In this document: positions 1-8,300 of the stretch, one piece after another
Numbering within the stretch: the stretch's first letter is position 1
Layout: every line of letters starts with the position of its first letter
Notes under the pieces: generated by a model
The model's database searches: none
The model's input: the letters and a program-made list of their open reading frames with translations, nothing else
What the model was told of the DNA's origin: nothing
Origin: JBEKHI01 sp050012355
GTDB lineage: Bacteria > Actinomycetota > Actinomycetes > Streptosporangiales > Streptosporangiaceae
Direction: 5' to 3'
Length of the DNA: 12,552 nucleotides
Assembly (NCBI GenBank): GCA_050012355.1
Contig: JBEKHI010000247.1
Span: 1-12,552 of the forward strand
Program-made: the position numbers and the translations under genes

Positions 1-29
1 CAACGATAACGCAAGATTGCTACCGCGTT

Positions 30-44
30 GCTATCGATGATAGC
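30..44. promoter_or_regulatory. Inverted repeat, probable repressor operator
   Basis: GCTATC and GATAGC form a perfect 6-bp inverted repeat around a 3-nt centre (GAT), 36 bases upstream of the ATG at 81. A related half site TTGCTA occurs at 17-22 and again at 28-33. Short AT-containing dyads of this kind in front of an oxidoreductase gene are typical TetR, MarR or HxlR operators, but no regulator gene lies inside the window, so the binding protein is unknown. The upstream neighbour is cut off at base 1. Confidence 0.4.
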
Positions 45-67
45 GTTTAATTGATTCCATCGATATC

Positions 68-73
68 AGGAGG
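68..73 (+). promoter_or_regulatory. Shine-Dalgarno site of the NmrA-like gene
   Basis: AGGAGG lies 7 nt before the ATG at 81. This fixes the start at 81 rather than the upstream in-frame ATT/ATG-like codons near 51, and shows that the initiation region is still intact although the gene body is broken. Confidence 0.75.
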
Positions 74-80
74 ATGGGCA

Positions 81-654
81 ATGATCGTCATCACCGGCGC
101 CACCGGCCAGCTTGGTTCCCTGATAGTCGCTGCGCTGCTCGAGCGCGTCCCCGCCGCGGAGGTGGGCATCAGTGTCCGCGACCCCGGCCGGGCCGCCGAC
201 CTCGCCGCGCTCGGCGTCCGGGTGCGGCGCGGCGATTTCAGCGAGCCGCACCCTGGCCGACGCGTTCGAGGGTGCCACGCAGGTACTCATCGTCTCGGCG
301 AACGAGCTTGGCGAGAAAGCGGTCGGCGCGCACGCAGCCGCGATCGACGCTGCGCGGGCCGCCGGAGCTGAGCGCATCCTCTACACCACCCACCAGGGTG
401 CCGGCGCCGATTCGTTCGTCGCGCCTGCCGACGGGCCCGTCTCGTTGACCACGCCCTCCGACCTCGCCGACGAATGGGCCGCCGGACTTGCCGCGCACGG
501 CGCGCCCGAGGCGCTGGCGACGATGATGCTTGGCATGTTCCGCGCAGCGTGGCGCGGCGAGTTCTCCGCCACCAGCCCAGCTCTTGGTGACCTACTCGGG
601 CGTCCTGCCACGGCGCTCAGTTCGTTCCTAGAAGGAGTCGCCGCCGCGACATAG
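81..654 (+). pseudogene. Decayed NmrA/QorB-type NAD(P)-binding oxidoreductase
   Basis: The N-terminus MIVITGATGQLGSLIVAALL is the Rossmann beta1-alphaA segment with the GxxGxxG nucleotide-binding motif of atypical short-chain dehydrogenases (NmrA or quinone-oxidoreductase QorB type). Reading frame 81 onward gives VRRGDFSEP and then runs into nonsense. The family sequence resumes one base later as TLADAFEGATQVLIVSAN and continues to the stop at 652-654. One surplus base near 249 explains this. Downstream, a DSF segment from the YTTHQGAGADSF region is joined directly to VAPADGPVSLTT, and SDLAD directly to EWAAGLAAHGAPE. In family members I recall, each of these pairs is separated by roughly 40-50 residues. 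Only about 190 codons remain of a family length near 285. Frameshift plus two apparent in-frame deletions make it a pseudogene. The family call is firm; deletion sizes are from memory of the family. Confidence 0.8.
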
Positions 655-666
655 CGGGGTCAGTGG

Positions 667-2616
667 CTACCAGATGCGGACCCGGGTTGCAGGTTCGAGC
701 CACAGCTCATCGGTAGCGCCAACGTCAAACGCGTCGTAGAACTCGTCGAGGTTCCGTACGATCTGGTTGCAACGGAATTCGCCGGGGGAATGCCGGTCGA
801 TGATGAGCAGCCGGATGACTTCCTCGTCCCGAGCCTTGTGCTGCCAGGTACGAGCCCACGACATGAAGAACCGCTGGCCGCCGGTCAGACCGTCGATCAC
901 CGGTGCCTCCCCGCCGTGCAACGACACCTGATAGGCCTTCCACGCGATGCCCAGGCCTCCAAGGTCCCCGATGTTCTCCCCGATCGTCAGCGCTCCGTTC
1001 ACATGCTGGTCAGGGGCCTGCTTCGGTGCCAGGCCGTCGTACTGCTCGACCAGTGACCGGGTCCGGGTTTCGAACGCCTGCCGGTCCGTCGCGCTCCACC
1101 AGTCGGTGAGCCTGCCGTCACCGTCGTACTTGGAACCCTGGTCGTCGAAGCCGTGGCCGATCTCATGACCGATGACCGCGCCGATCGCTCCGTAGTTGGC
1201 CGCATCGTCGCGGTCGGGATTGAAGAACGGATCCTGCAAGATCGCAGCCGGGAACACGATCTCGTTCATCCCCGAGTTGTAGTAAGCGTTGACCGTCTGG
1301 GGGGTCATGTGCCACTCATCGCGGTCGACCGGTTTACCGATCTTGTTCAACTGCCGGTCGAACTCGAAAGCATGAGCCGCCCGCACGTTGGCCATGAGAT
1401 CCGCCGGGTCGATCCTGAGACCGGAGTAGTCCCGCCAGCTATCCGGGTAGCCGATCTTGGGGGTGAACTTCCCGAGCTTGTCCAAGGCCCGCCGACGGGT
1501 GTCTGCCCCCATCCATTCAAGCTCGCTGATGCTCTGGCGGTAGGCCTCGAGAAGGTTGGCCACCAAGACATCCATCCGCTCCCGGGCCCCGGGTGGAAAG
1601 TGCCGGCCGACGTAGGCTAGGCCGACAGCTTCCCCCATCGCCCGCTCGACCAGCGAGACACCCCGCTTCCAGCGCTCACGCAGCTGGGGGGTGCCGCTCA
1701 AGATGCGGCCGTAAAAGTCGAAATTCTCCTGGACGAACGCCTTGGACAGATAGCCGGCAGCGCCGTGGATCACCTGCCAGCACAGCCAGTCCCGCCAGGC
1801 CGGAACGTGCTCGTCGGTGAGCAACGAGGCCAGTCCGGCACTGAAGCTCGGCTGACGAAGCACGATCTCGTCGAAGGCGCCGACGGGCGGGTCCAGGGCA
1901 GCCAGCCACCTCTGTAGGTCCGGCCCCTCAGACAACACGCCGTTCCAGGTGAACAGGTTGTAAGTCTTATCGCGGTCGCGGTTCGCGACGTTGTCCCAGT
2001 GGTGCCCGGCCACCGCCGTCTCCAGCGCGAGCACCCGTCTGGCTGCCCGATCGGCGTCCGGCAACCCGGCCAGCTCGAACATCCGCCGCACATGAGCGAC
2101 GAACGCGTCGCGGACGCCAGCGAACCGCTCCTCGCGGTAGTAGCTCTCGTCCGGCAGCGAGATAGCACCCTGCTCGAAAAACACCAGGTAACGCTCCGGG
2201 TTGCCAGGGTCGGTGTCAACAAAGAGCCGGTACAGGCCCCCGATTCCCAGTCGCTCCAGTCGCCCGAGCGTCTCCAGCAGCTCCGGTATGGAGCTGACGG
2301 CTCGAGCTGCCGCGAGCGTCTGGCTGATGGGTTGCGAGCCGAGCAGCTCTGCTCGGTCGGCGTCCATGAAACTGGCGTACAGGTCGCCGAACTTCCGCTC
2401 CTGGCTGCCTTCTGGCGCCGACGCGGCCTCTTCCACGATCTCGCGCACCGCGTTCTCAGCCTCGTCAGCCAGCATCTGGAACGTGCTGGCGCGCGCTCGG
2501 TCGGCGGGGATCGTGGTCCGCGCGAGCCACCGGCCGTTGACGTGCCGGAACAGGTCGTCTTGCGGGCGGATGCCTGGATCCAGCTCGTCGATGGGGATAC
2601 CGGATGAGAGCGTCAT
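667..2616 (-). CDS. M13 family zinc metallopeptidase (PepO/neprilysin type)
   Basis: This 649-residue protein is an M13 endopeptidase, which cleaves peptides, usually shorter than about 50 residues, in a closed chamber. The zinc site is complete: HEIGHGFDD gives ligands His484 and His488 with catalytic Glu485, and ENIGDLGG gives the third ligand Glu547 with Asp551. NAYYN at 443-447 corresponds to the substrate-backbone-binding Asn-Ala pair of neprilysin, followed by the conserved MNEIVFPAAILQDPFF block. The C-terminus ends in RVRIW, the usual family terminus. There is no signal peptide or N-terminal membrane helix, unlike mammalian members, so the protein is probably cytoplasmic, as in many actinobacterial PepO-like enzymes. 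Length is normal and no lesion was seen. It is transcribed away from the DHA2 exporter. No Shine-Dalgarno is visible before the ATG at 2616; a -10-like box 7 nt upstream suggests a leaderless transcript. Confidence 0.93.
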   Translation of the reverse strand: MTLSSGIPIDELDPGIRPQDDLFRHVNGRWLARTTIPADRARASTFQMLADEAENAVREIVEEAASAPEGSQERKFGDLYASFMDADRAELLGSQPISQTLAAARAVSSIPELLETLGRLERLGIGGLYRLFVDTDPGNPERYLVFFEQGAISLPDESYYREERFAGVRDAFVAHVRRMFELAGLPDADRAARRVLALETAVAGHHWDNVANRDRDKTYNLFTWNGVLSEGPDLQRWLAALDPPVGAFDEIVLRQPSFSAGLASLLTDEHVPAWRDWLCWQVIHGAAGYLSKAFVQENFDFYGRILSGTPQLRERWKRGVSLVERAMGEAVGLAYVGRHFPPGARERMDVLVANLLEAYRQSISELEWMGADTRRRALDKLGKFTPKIGYPDSWRDYSGLRIDPADLMANVRAAHAFEFDRQLNKIGKPVDRDEWHMTPQTVNAYYNSGMNEIVFPAAILQDPFFNPDRDDAANYGAIGAVIGHEIGHGFDDQGSKYDGDGRLTDWWSATDRQAFETRTRSLVEQYDGLAPKQAPDQHVNGALTIGENIGDLGGLGIAWKAYQVSLHGGEAPVIDGLTGGQRFFMSWARTWQHKARDEEVIRLLIIDRHSPGEFRCNQIVRNLDEFYDAFDVGATDELWLEPATRVRIW

Positions 2617-2623
2617 GCGCTCT

Positions 2624-2629
2624 AGCGTA
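2624..2629 (-). promoter_or_regulatory. Candidate -10 box for a leaderless M13 transcript
   Basis: Read on the minus strand, TACGCT matches the actinobacterial -10 pattern TAnnnT and ends 7 nt before the ATG at 2616, placing a start site at or next to the A of the ATG. This agrees with the absence of a Shine-Dalgarno. No convincing -35 was found, so the call is tentative. Confidence 0.35.
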
Positions 2630-2720
2630 GGACCAGCGGCGGCCAGGACCCCGAACCGGATAGGTCCCGCCGCTCGCTGAACTGGCAGGGAGACACACTG
2701 AGGCTAGCGAAGAGCGCCAG

Positions 2721-2725
2721 GGAGG
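2721..2725 (+). promoter_or_regulatory. Shine-Dalgarno that selects the MFS start
   Basis: GGAGG abuts the GTG at 2726, too close to serve it, but stands 6 nt before the in-frame TTG at 2732. That spacing favours TTG 2732 as the initiation codon, shortening the protein by two residues against the longest reading frame. Confidence 0.55.
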
Positions 2726-2731
2726 GTGCAG

Positions 2732-4282
2732 TTGGCGGGGAATGAGAGCCAAGGGTACGGCTCGGTGCGGCTTGTTTCGGCCGCCGGCCGCTGGGTCCTG
2801 GCGGTGGCGGTGCTGGGCGACTCGATGATTTTGCTGGAGGCGACGGTTGTCAACGTGGCGTTGCCGACGATCGGCCGTAATCTTGGCGCGGGCGTCGCCG
2901 GGTTGCAGTGGACGCTGAACAGCTATGTGCTTACGCTCGCGGCGCTTGTCTTGGTGTGCGGTTCGCTCAGCGATATCTACGGCCGACGTCGCATATTCAT
3001 CCTGGGGACGGTGGTCTTCGTGGCCGCTTCGGCGCTCTGCGCGGCCGCCCCGACGATCGGGCTGCTCGTCGCCGCCCGGTTCGTTCAGGGGATCGGGGGG
3101 GCTCTCCTGACACCAGGGAGCCTCGCGATTATCGAGGCGGTCTTCCATCCCGATGATCGCACCCGGGCGATCGGTGCGTGGGCAGGTCTGGGTGCGGTCG
3201 CGGGCGCGATCGGCCCCACCGTCGGCGGGTACCTGACCGACGCGGTGTCGTGGCGCGCGGTCTTCCTGATCAATATTCCGCTGGGGATTTTCGTCGTCGT
3301 AGCCGCGGTTCGCCATGTACCAGAGACCAGGGACCCGACGCACGCTGGCGGCCTGGATCTGCGCGGCGCCGCGCTCGCCACGCTGGCCATCGCAAGCGTG
3401 TGCTTTGCGCTGATCGAGGCGTCCGGAGGCCTGACACCAGCGGTGATCGCCGCCTCGGCCATCGGCCTGGCCGCCGCAGTTGGTTTTGTCGCCGTTGAGC
3501 GGCGGGCCAGCCACCCTATGCTTCCGCTGGAGTTGTTCCGCTCCCGCCAATTCGCCAGCGCCAACCTGCTCGCGCTGGTCGCCTACGTAGCGCTCGGTGG
3601 CGTGATCTTCCTGTTCGTCGCGTTCCTGCAGGTCACGATGGGCTATAGCGCACTTCAAGCCGGTGCCGCCACACTGCCGATTACCTTGCTGCTCTTGACC
3701 CTCTCCACCCCATCAGGGGCGATCGCCCAGCGAATCGGCCCGCGGATCCCGCTGACCGTCGGAGCTGTCCTGACCGGTGCGGGACTGTTGCTGATGGCGC
3801 AGATCCACCCCGATGACGGGTACCTCTCTGCGGTGTTGCCCTCGCTAATCGTATTCGGGGTCGGTCTCGGCGCGCTGATCGCCCCGATCACCGCGACGGT
3901 CCTGGCGAGCGTCGATTCACGGCACTCCGGCATCGCCTCCGCCGTTAACAACGCGCTCTCGCGTCTCGGTCAAATGATCGCGGTTGCCGCCCTTCCCCTT
4001 GCCGCGGGACTTTCCGGCTCCGCCTTCGAGGACCCTGCCAGGATGGCAGCCGGCTTCCCGGTCGCCATGACCGTTGCCGCGGGGGCGTCTTTCGCGGCCG
4101 CACTGCTCGCCTGGACCACGATCAGCAACGACGTCCTGAGCCGATCCGGTACGGACAGCCAGCAAGTGCCAAAGGAACTCCCGCCGTCCCTCAAGCGACA
4201 CTGCCCGGTGGCCGGCACCCCGCTTGCCGCGTCCCTGAATTCCCCGCCTCGTTCCCGCCCGCCGACGGCCAAGGAGCCGTGA
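2732..4282 (+). CDS. MFS transporter, DHA2 (EmrB/QacA) family drug/H+ antiporter
   Basis: A 516-residue inner-membrane protein of the 14-helix drug:proton antiporter family 2, which exports small lipophilic or cationic compounds using the proton gradient. TM1 carries the family signature VVNVALPTIG followed by QWTLNSYVLTLAAL in TM2. Motif A, GSLSDIYGRRR, spans residues 77-87 in the TM2-TM3 loop with Asp81. The antiporter motif C, IGPTVGGYLTD, is at about 160-170 in TM5 and is followed by SWRAVFLINIPLGIF. TM1 has Glu (LLEATVVN) where family members more often have Asp. The tail after the last helix, from about residue 462, is hydrophilic and Pro/Ser-rich. The gene is divergent from the M13 peptidase across 115 bp. 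No TetR- or MarR-type regulator adjoins it, so substrate and regulation are unknown. Confidence 0.92.
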   Translation: MAGNESQGYGSVRLVSAAGRWVLAVAVLGDSMILLEATVVNVALPTIGRNLGAGVAGLQWTLNSYVLTLAALVLVCGSLSDIYGRRRIFILGTVVFVAASALCAAAPTIGLLVAARFVQGIGGALLTPGSLAIIEAVFHPDDRTRAIGAWAGLGAVAGAIGPTVGGYLTDAVSWRAVFLINIPLGIFVVVAAVRHVPETRDPTHAGGLDLRGAALATLAIASVCFALIEASGGLTPAVIAASAIGLAAAVGFVAVERRASHPMLPLELFRSRQFASANLLALVAYVALGGVIFLFVAFLQVTMGYSALQAGAATLPITLLLLTLSTPSGAIAQRIGPRIPLTVGAVLTGAGLLLMAQIHPDDGYLSAVLPSLIVFGVGLGALIAPITATVLASVDSRHSGIASAVNNALSRLGQMIAVAALPLAAGLSGSAFEDPARMAAGFPVAMTVAAGASFAAALLAWTTISNDVLSRSGTDSQQVPKELPPSLKRHCPVAGTPLAASLNSPPRSRPPTAKEP

Positions 4283-5110
4283 GCACACCCGGCTCCCTTC
4301 GCCGCGACCCCTCCTCGGCCGGGGATAAGCAGTCGTCCGCCAAGATCTGGGTACCGTATGCAGCCCAGTAGTTCTCGAACGCGTCCCCGTCGCTGATGGT
4401 TCCAGGGGAGGCGAGTTTCGTGTCCGAAGCTGTCGGGCAGTCGTACATCCAGTCGTAGTAGTGGGTCACATCCCCTATGCCCCCGGACACGCCAGGTCCC
4501 TCGACGTATGTGTAGTTGAAATCCACAGACGAGTTAGCGAGTCGCGGGTAGTACCATCCGCCGCTGATGAGTTCTTCGGTCCGCTCCAGGATCCATTCGG
4601 CGGTGCCGTCGGAGCAGGACGTGTGGTCGTAGTCGAAGTATGCTACGTAGCCAGTTGTCTCATCGGTGATGTAGTAATACGGATCACCGCAATCGTTGGG
4701 GACATAGATCTCGGAATAGATCTCGTCTCCCGCGCTGGCAGACGTGAGCTTTATCTGGTCGATTCCGTTGTTGGGCCATACGATTTCCCACCATAGGTAG
4801 ATGTTCTGCTCGTCCCTGTCGTTGCATGCATCGGCCTCGGAGCCATCCTGTACGAGCGGGTATCCGCTGGAATCTCCTTGCCCGATCCCTACCCACTGTG
4901 ACGAACGGTGAGGGGGTTGAAGCCCTTCGCCGGAGTTATCGCGACTGCGTTGATCCCGTTACCGCAAGCGCGGGTTGCCGTCGAGCCGGGCAGTGTGTCA
5001 GGGTTCACCGCCGCGCTGGCAGCGGGAACCGTCAGCAAGCCGACGGCCAGCCCCGCCACGCACAGCAGTGCGCCAACTAGCCTGCCACGGTAGCGTCTCG
5101 TGAGAATCAC
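4191..5110 (-). pseudogene. Broken secreted G1-family glutamic endopeptidase (eqolisin)
   Basis: From GTG 5110 the frame encodes a signal peptide (RRYRGRLVGALLCVAGLAVG, then ASA before AVNP) and a pro-like segment ending AKGFNPLTV, and stops at 4889-4891. One frame over, reading from about 4907, SSQWVGIGQGD runs straight into a G1 peptidase domain. LVQDGSEADACND carries the presumed catalytic Gln (codon 4850-4848). Then come the WWEIVWPNN block, TAEWILER with the presumed catalytic Glu (codon 4598-4596), and a terminal LASPGTISDGDAF strand. In bacterial homologues I recall, the mature domain starts with an NWSGY-like strand between these two parts. Nothing like it exists here, so a frame-disrupting deletion is more likely than a single indel. 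G+C is 47-52% in three sampled lines, well below neighbours. The C-terminal frame overlaps the exporter's 3' end by 92 bp; the domain itself ends near 4350. Confidence 0.72.
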
Positions 5111-5118
5111 TCGCCGTA

Positions 5119-5125
5119 TCTCCTT
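5119..5125 (-). promoter_or_regulatory. Shine-Dalgarno of the G1 peptidase gene
   Basis: On the minus strand AAGGAGA stands 8 nt before the GTG at 5110. It supports 5110 as the true start of the secreted protein and shows that the start region survived the decay. Confidence 0.65.
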
Positions 5126-5167
5126 CCCATCAGGGAGACCGAATGTTCTCTTATGTCGGCCTATCGA

Positions 5168-5177
5168 GATACGTATC
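5168..5177. promoter_or_regulatory. Palindrome GATACGTATC, possible operator
   Basis: This is a perfect 10-bp palindrome, extended with one mismatch by CG on each side. It lies 58 bp upstream of the G1 peptidase start, in the gap between that gene and the CHAT gene. It could bind a dimeric regulator of either gene. No regulator is encoded nearby, so this rests on symmetry alone. The rest of 5111-5319 shows no gene that I can support. Confidence 0.3.
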
Positions 5178-5319
5178 GCGAGCTGCTGGTGAATCGCTGG
5201 TGACGCGCTGGCGAGGACGGGATTCGGGGTAGCTCAGTAGCAACTGTCGCCGCTGCCCCTGGGCGCGCGGCAGCGGAGCGTTCCTGGTGAGTGCCGCACC
5301 AACCAGCTGCTAGCGCATC

Positions 5320-5364
5320 ATGGTGGAAACCCGCCGTCGGCCGGCGACGGTGCGTTTCCACCAT
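5320..5364. repeat. 45-bp imperfect inverted repeat before the CHAT gene
   Basis: The sequence begins ATGGTGGAAAC and ends GTTTCCACCAT. Each arm is 20 nt around a 5-nt centre, with one mismatch (5331 against 5353) and one position (5333 against 5351) that would be a G-U pair in RNA. The first three bases form an ATG in frame with the CHAT gene, but a coding start inside a near-perfect hairpin is unlikely. It is more probably a structured leader, an operator or a terminator-like element upstream of the gene. There is no T-run after it on the plus strand. Confidence 0.7.
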
Positions 5365-5394
5365 AATCGCGCGGGGCTGGCAAGTCCTGCGATC

Positions 5395-8300
5395 ATGACC
5401 GCGGCACGCCGCTTGGCATATCCCGGCACGAAAGTCACGCACCGGACCCGACACCCACTAGTGTGGGCAGCACGGGATTACCGGCGCTTCCGTGAGAAGG
5501 CGGGCGGAGCGGTGGCAGGTGCGGGACTGCGGCTAGAGGTCCGGGACTTCGCGGGCCTGACCTCGTGGCGGTGGGTGCTCACTGATTCCGGTGGCGCGCT
5601 CGTTGCCGAACACGAGGTACGGCTTGATTCCGCGTGCTGGCAGTTCGAGGCGTTCACCGACCTGCTCGGCTACCTGTCGTGGCACGTGGCGCCTAGTCGG
5701 CAGCGGCAGGACACGGACCGGATAGCTGATGAGCTCGGTCGGTGGATCGGGGCCGAGGTGCTCGGGGCGATCTCCGGCAAACTGGCGGCGGCTCGTCCCG
5801 GCCCGGTGCGGGTCATCATGCCGGACCAGGCCCTCGCGTTGGCGTTCCGGCCGTTGGAGCTCGCGCACGCGGGCGGCAGGCCCCTCGCGGTCCAGGGAAT
5901 CACGCTGATCATGGACCCAGGAGCCAGTAGCGAGGGATGCGCAGTCCCCGTTGGTGACCGACTGCGGGTTCTCGGCCTGTTCAGCCTGCCGGAGGGCGGC
6001 CGGGCGCTGAACCTGCGGCGGGAAAGAGACTCACTCGTCCAGTGGGCCCATCGCGTCACCGCCGCTGGGAAGGCCGTCGGTGTCCGTGTTCTGCAATATG
6101 GAGTGACCCGGGAGCGCCTGCGCGACGTGCTGGCAGAGGCCGAAGGGTGGGACGTCATCCACATTTCCGGGCATGGCGCCCCCGGCGAACTGCTGCTGGA
6201 GACGGCAGCGGGCAAGCCAGACCCGGTGAGCGCGGCCGACCTCGCGGACATGCTCGACCTGGCCCGCGAGCGGGTCAAGCTGGTGACGGTCTCCGCGTGC
6301 TGGTCCGCGGCGCCGACGGTGGCGGAGCACCGCCGCCTGCTCGGCCTTCCAGCACAAGATCAGCACCGCCAGGCAGAGCCTGACATCACCAGCGCGCAGT
6401 CGGGGGCGCTTGCTACCGAGCTGGTCGCCAGGCTCAACTGCGCCGTGCTCGCGATGCGCTACCCAGTGACCGACGACTTCGCCATCGCTCTCAGCGGGCA
6501 GCTGTACGAACTCCTGGGCGAGGGGGGATACCCGCTGTCCCGCGCGGTGGGTATCGCGCTGGAGCGACTCGCCGTTGAGCACCCGGCGCTGTCGGTCACG
6601 ACACCCGCGTTGTTCGGCCCGCTCGCGGCTGACGTGCGACTCGCCGCGCCGCCGCGGCCCCAGCCGGCCAGTCACGACGTGGCCAGTCACGACGCGGCCA
6701 CTGTGAAGATGGCTGGTTTCCCGCACCAGCCGGAGCGCTTCGTAGGCCGGACCGGCGTGATGGCGCGCGCCAGCGCGGCACTTGCCACCCAGAGCGGGAT
6801 CCCTGGAGTGCTGCTGCGCGGCATGCCGGGCGGCGGTAAGACCGCGTGTGCGCTGGAGCTCGCCTATAGCCACGAGCATGCCTTCGACGGGCTTGTCTTC
6901 TACAAGGCTCCCGACGAGGGCAGCGCGATCGACGGGGCGCTTGCCGACTTCGCGCTCACCTTGGAACGGTTCATCGAGGGCTTCCAGATCGCTCACCTGC
7001 TCGCCAGTCCGGACAGCCTAGCCAGCGTCCTTCCCCAGCTCAGCGAGCTGATGAGCCGTTGCCGACTGCTGCTTGTCATTGACAACATCGAGTCGCTGCT
7101 CAGCCCGGAGGGCCAGTGGGCGGACGCCCGATGGGGGCAGGTCATCGGCGCGCTGGCCGGGCACGGCGGCCAAGGCCGGGTGGTCCTGACTAGCCGACGC
7201 GAAGCAGCGGGGCTAACCGGGCTGCGGATGGAAGTGGTAGATGCGCTGTCGCCGGACGAGGCGCTGCTGCTATCGCGTGATCTCCCCGGCCTTCGCGCGC
7301 TCATCCGGGGCAAGGTGCCCGGGATCGAGCCAGCTATCGCGAAGGGTCTCGCGCGCCGTGCCCTGGAGGCGGCACAGGGGCACCCGAAGCTGATGGAGCT
7401 GGCGGACGGGCAAGTGTCGCATCCTGACCGGCTCAGGCTGCTCCTCGATGCTGGCGACCAGGCATGGCGAAAACAAGGTGGGTTGCCAGCAGGCTTCTTC
7501 GACTCGGGGGAGAGCCACGCGACCGGTGACAGCTACCTGCACGTGCTCGGAACCTGGACGAAGGTCGTTACCGGGACGCTGATGCGAACCGAACAGGCAC
7601 TGTTCTGGCTCCTGTGTTGCCTAGAGGAACCCGACCGGCAGCGCTCCGTCGTGAATTCCATCTGGGCCAGCCTATGGGACCGGCTTGGGGAAGACGGGCA
7701 GCCTACCGATCCGGGACAGTCGCTGGTCGCCATCATGGCCTGCGGCCTAGTCGCCGGCGGTGCGAGTGACGAGTCCTACGCCATCCACCCGGGAGCATCG
7801 GCCGCTGGACGAGACGACGCGGGGAGGCATTTCCAGGACGCGGTCGATGCCGAGGCCGCTATCTTCTGGGCCGCCTCTTACAAGGGCGCGTCGTGGGAGG
7901 AAGAGGGCGACCGGGTGGACACCCGGCTGCTGGTGCGCGCCGGTCTAGCCGCGGCGCCCTACCTCATGCGCCAGGGGAACTGGAATGACGCCGGCTTCCT
8001 GCTGGAGCGGGCCTTTAACCGGTATCCGTCGAGGGCGAACGCGGCCGCGGTGCTGCCGGCCGTCCAGCGGATCATCGAGCACACCCCAGATGTTGGCGGC
8101 TTGCTCGGCAGCGTGCTGCGAGTCATCGCCCCGGCCGCCGCGGAATCCCACCTGCGTACCTTCCTGGACAGCGTCCTGAGTGCCGGCAACTACCGGGCCG
8201 CATCCGTGGCCGCCGGCCAGCTGTTTGCCGTGTGCATGGACAGCGGGCGACTGGAGGAGGCCCTCCTTCTCACCGGGCAGGCCCTCGGCTACGCTCGGCA

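Noticed and set aside
1999..2607. 202-codon plus-strand frame, and 1153-1620 plus
   Set aside because: Both are antisense to the intact M13 peptidase, whose zinc-site motifs fix the coding strand.
2465..3658. 397-codon open frame on the minus strand
   Set aside because: It runs antisense to the well-supported exporter and overlaps the start of the M13 gene. Its translation is Arg/Gln/Asp-rich low-complexity sequence with no recognisable domain, as expected for a high-GC shadow frame.
5320..5394. Starting the CHAT protein at ATG 5320
   Set aside because: The codons lie inside a 45-bp inverted repeat, there is no ribosome site, and the segment shows no resemblance to the start of CHAT-domain proteins.
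6031..6996. 321-codon open frame on the minus strand
   Set aside because: It is entirely antisense to the CHAT and NTPase coding region, whose motifs are conserved in the plus frame. No ribosome site or domain supports it.
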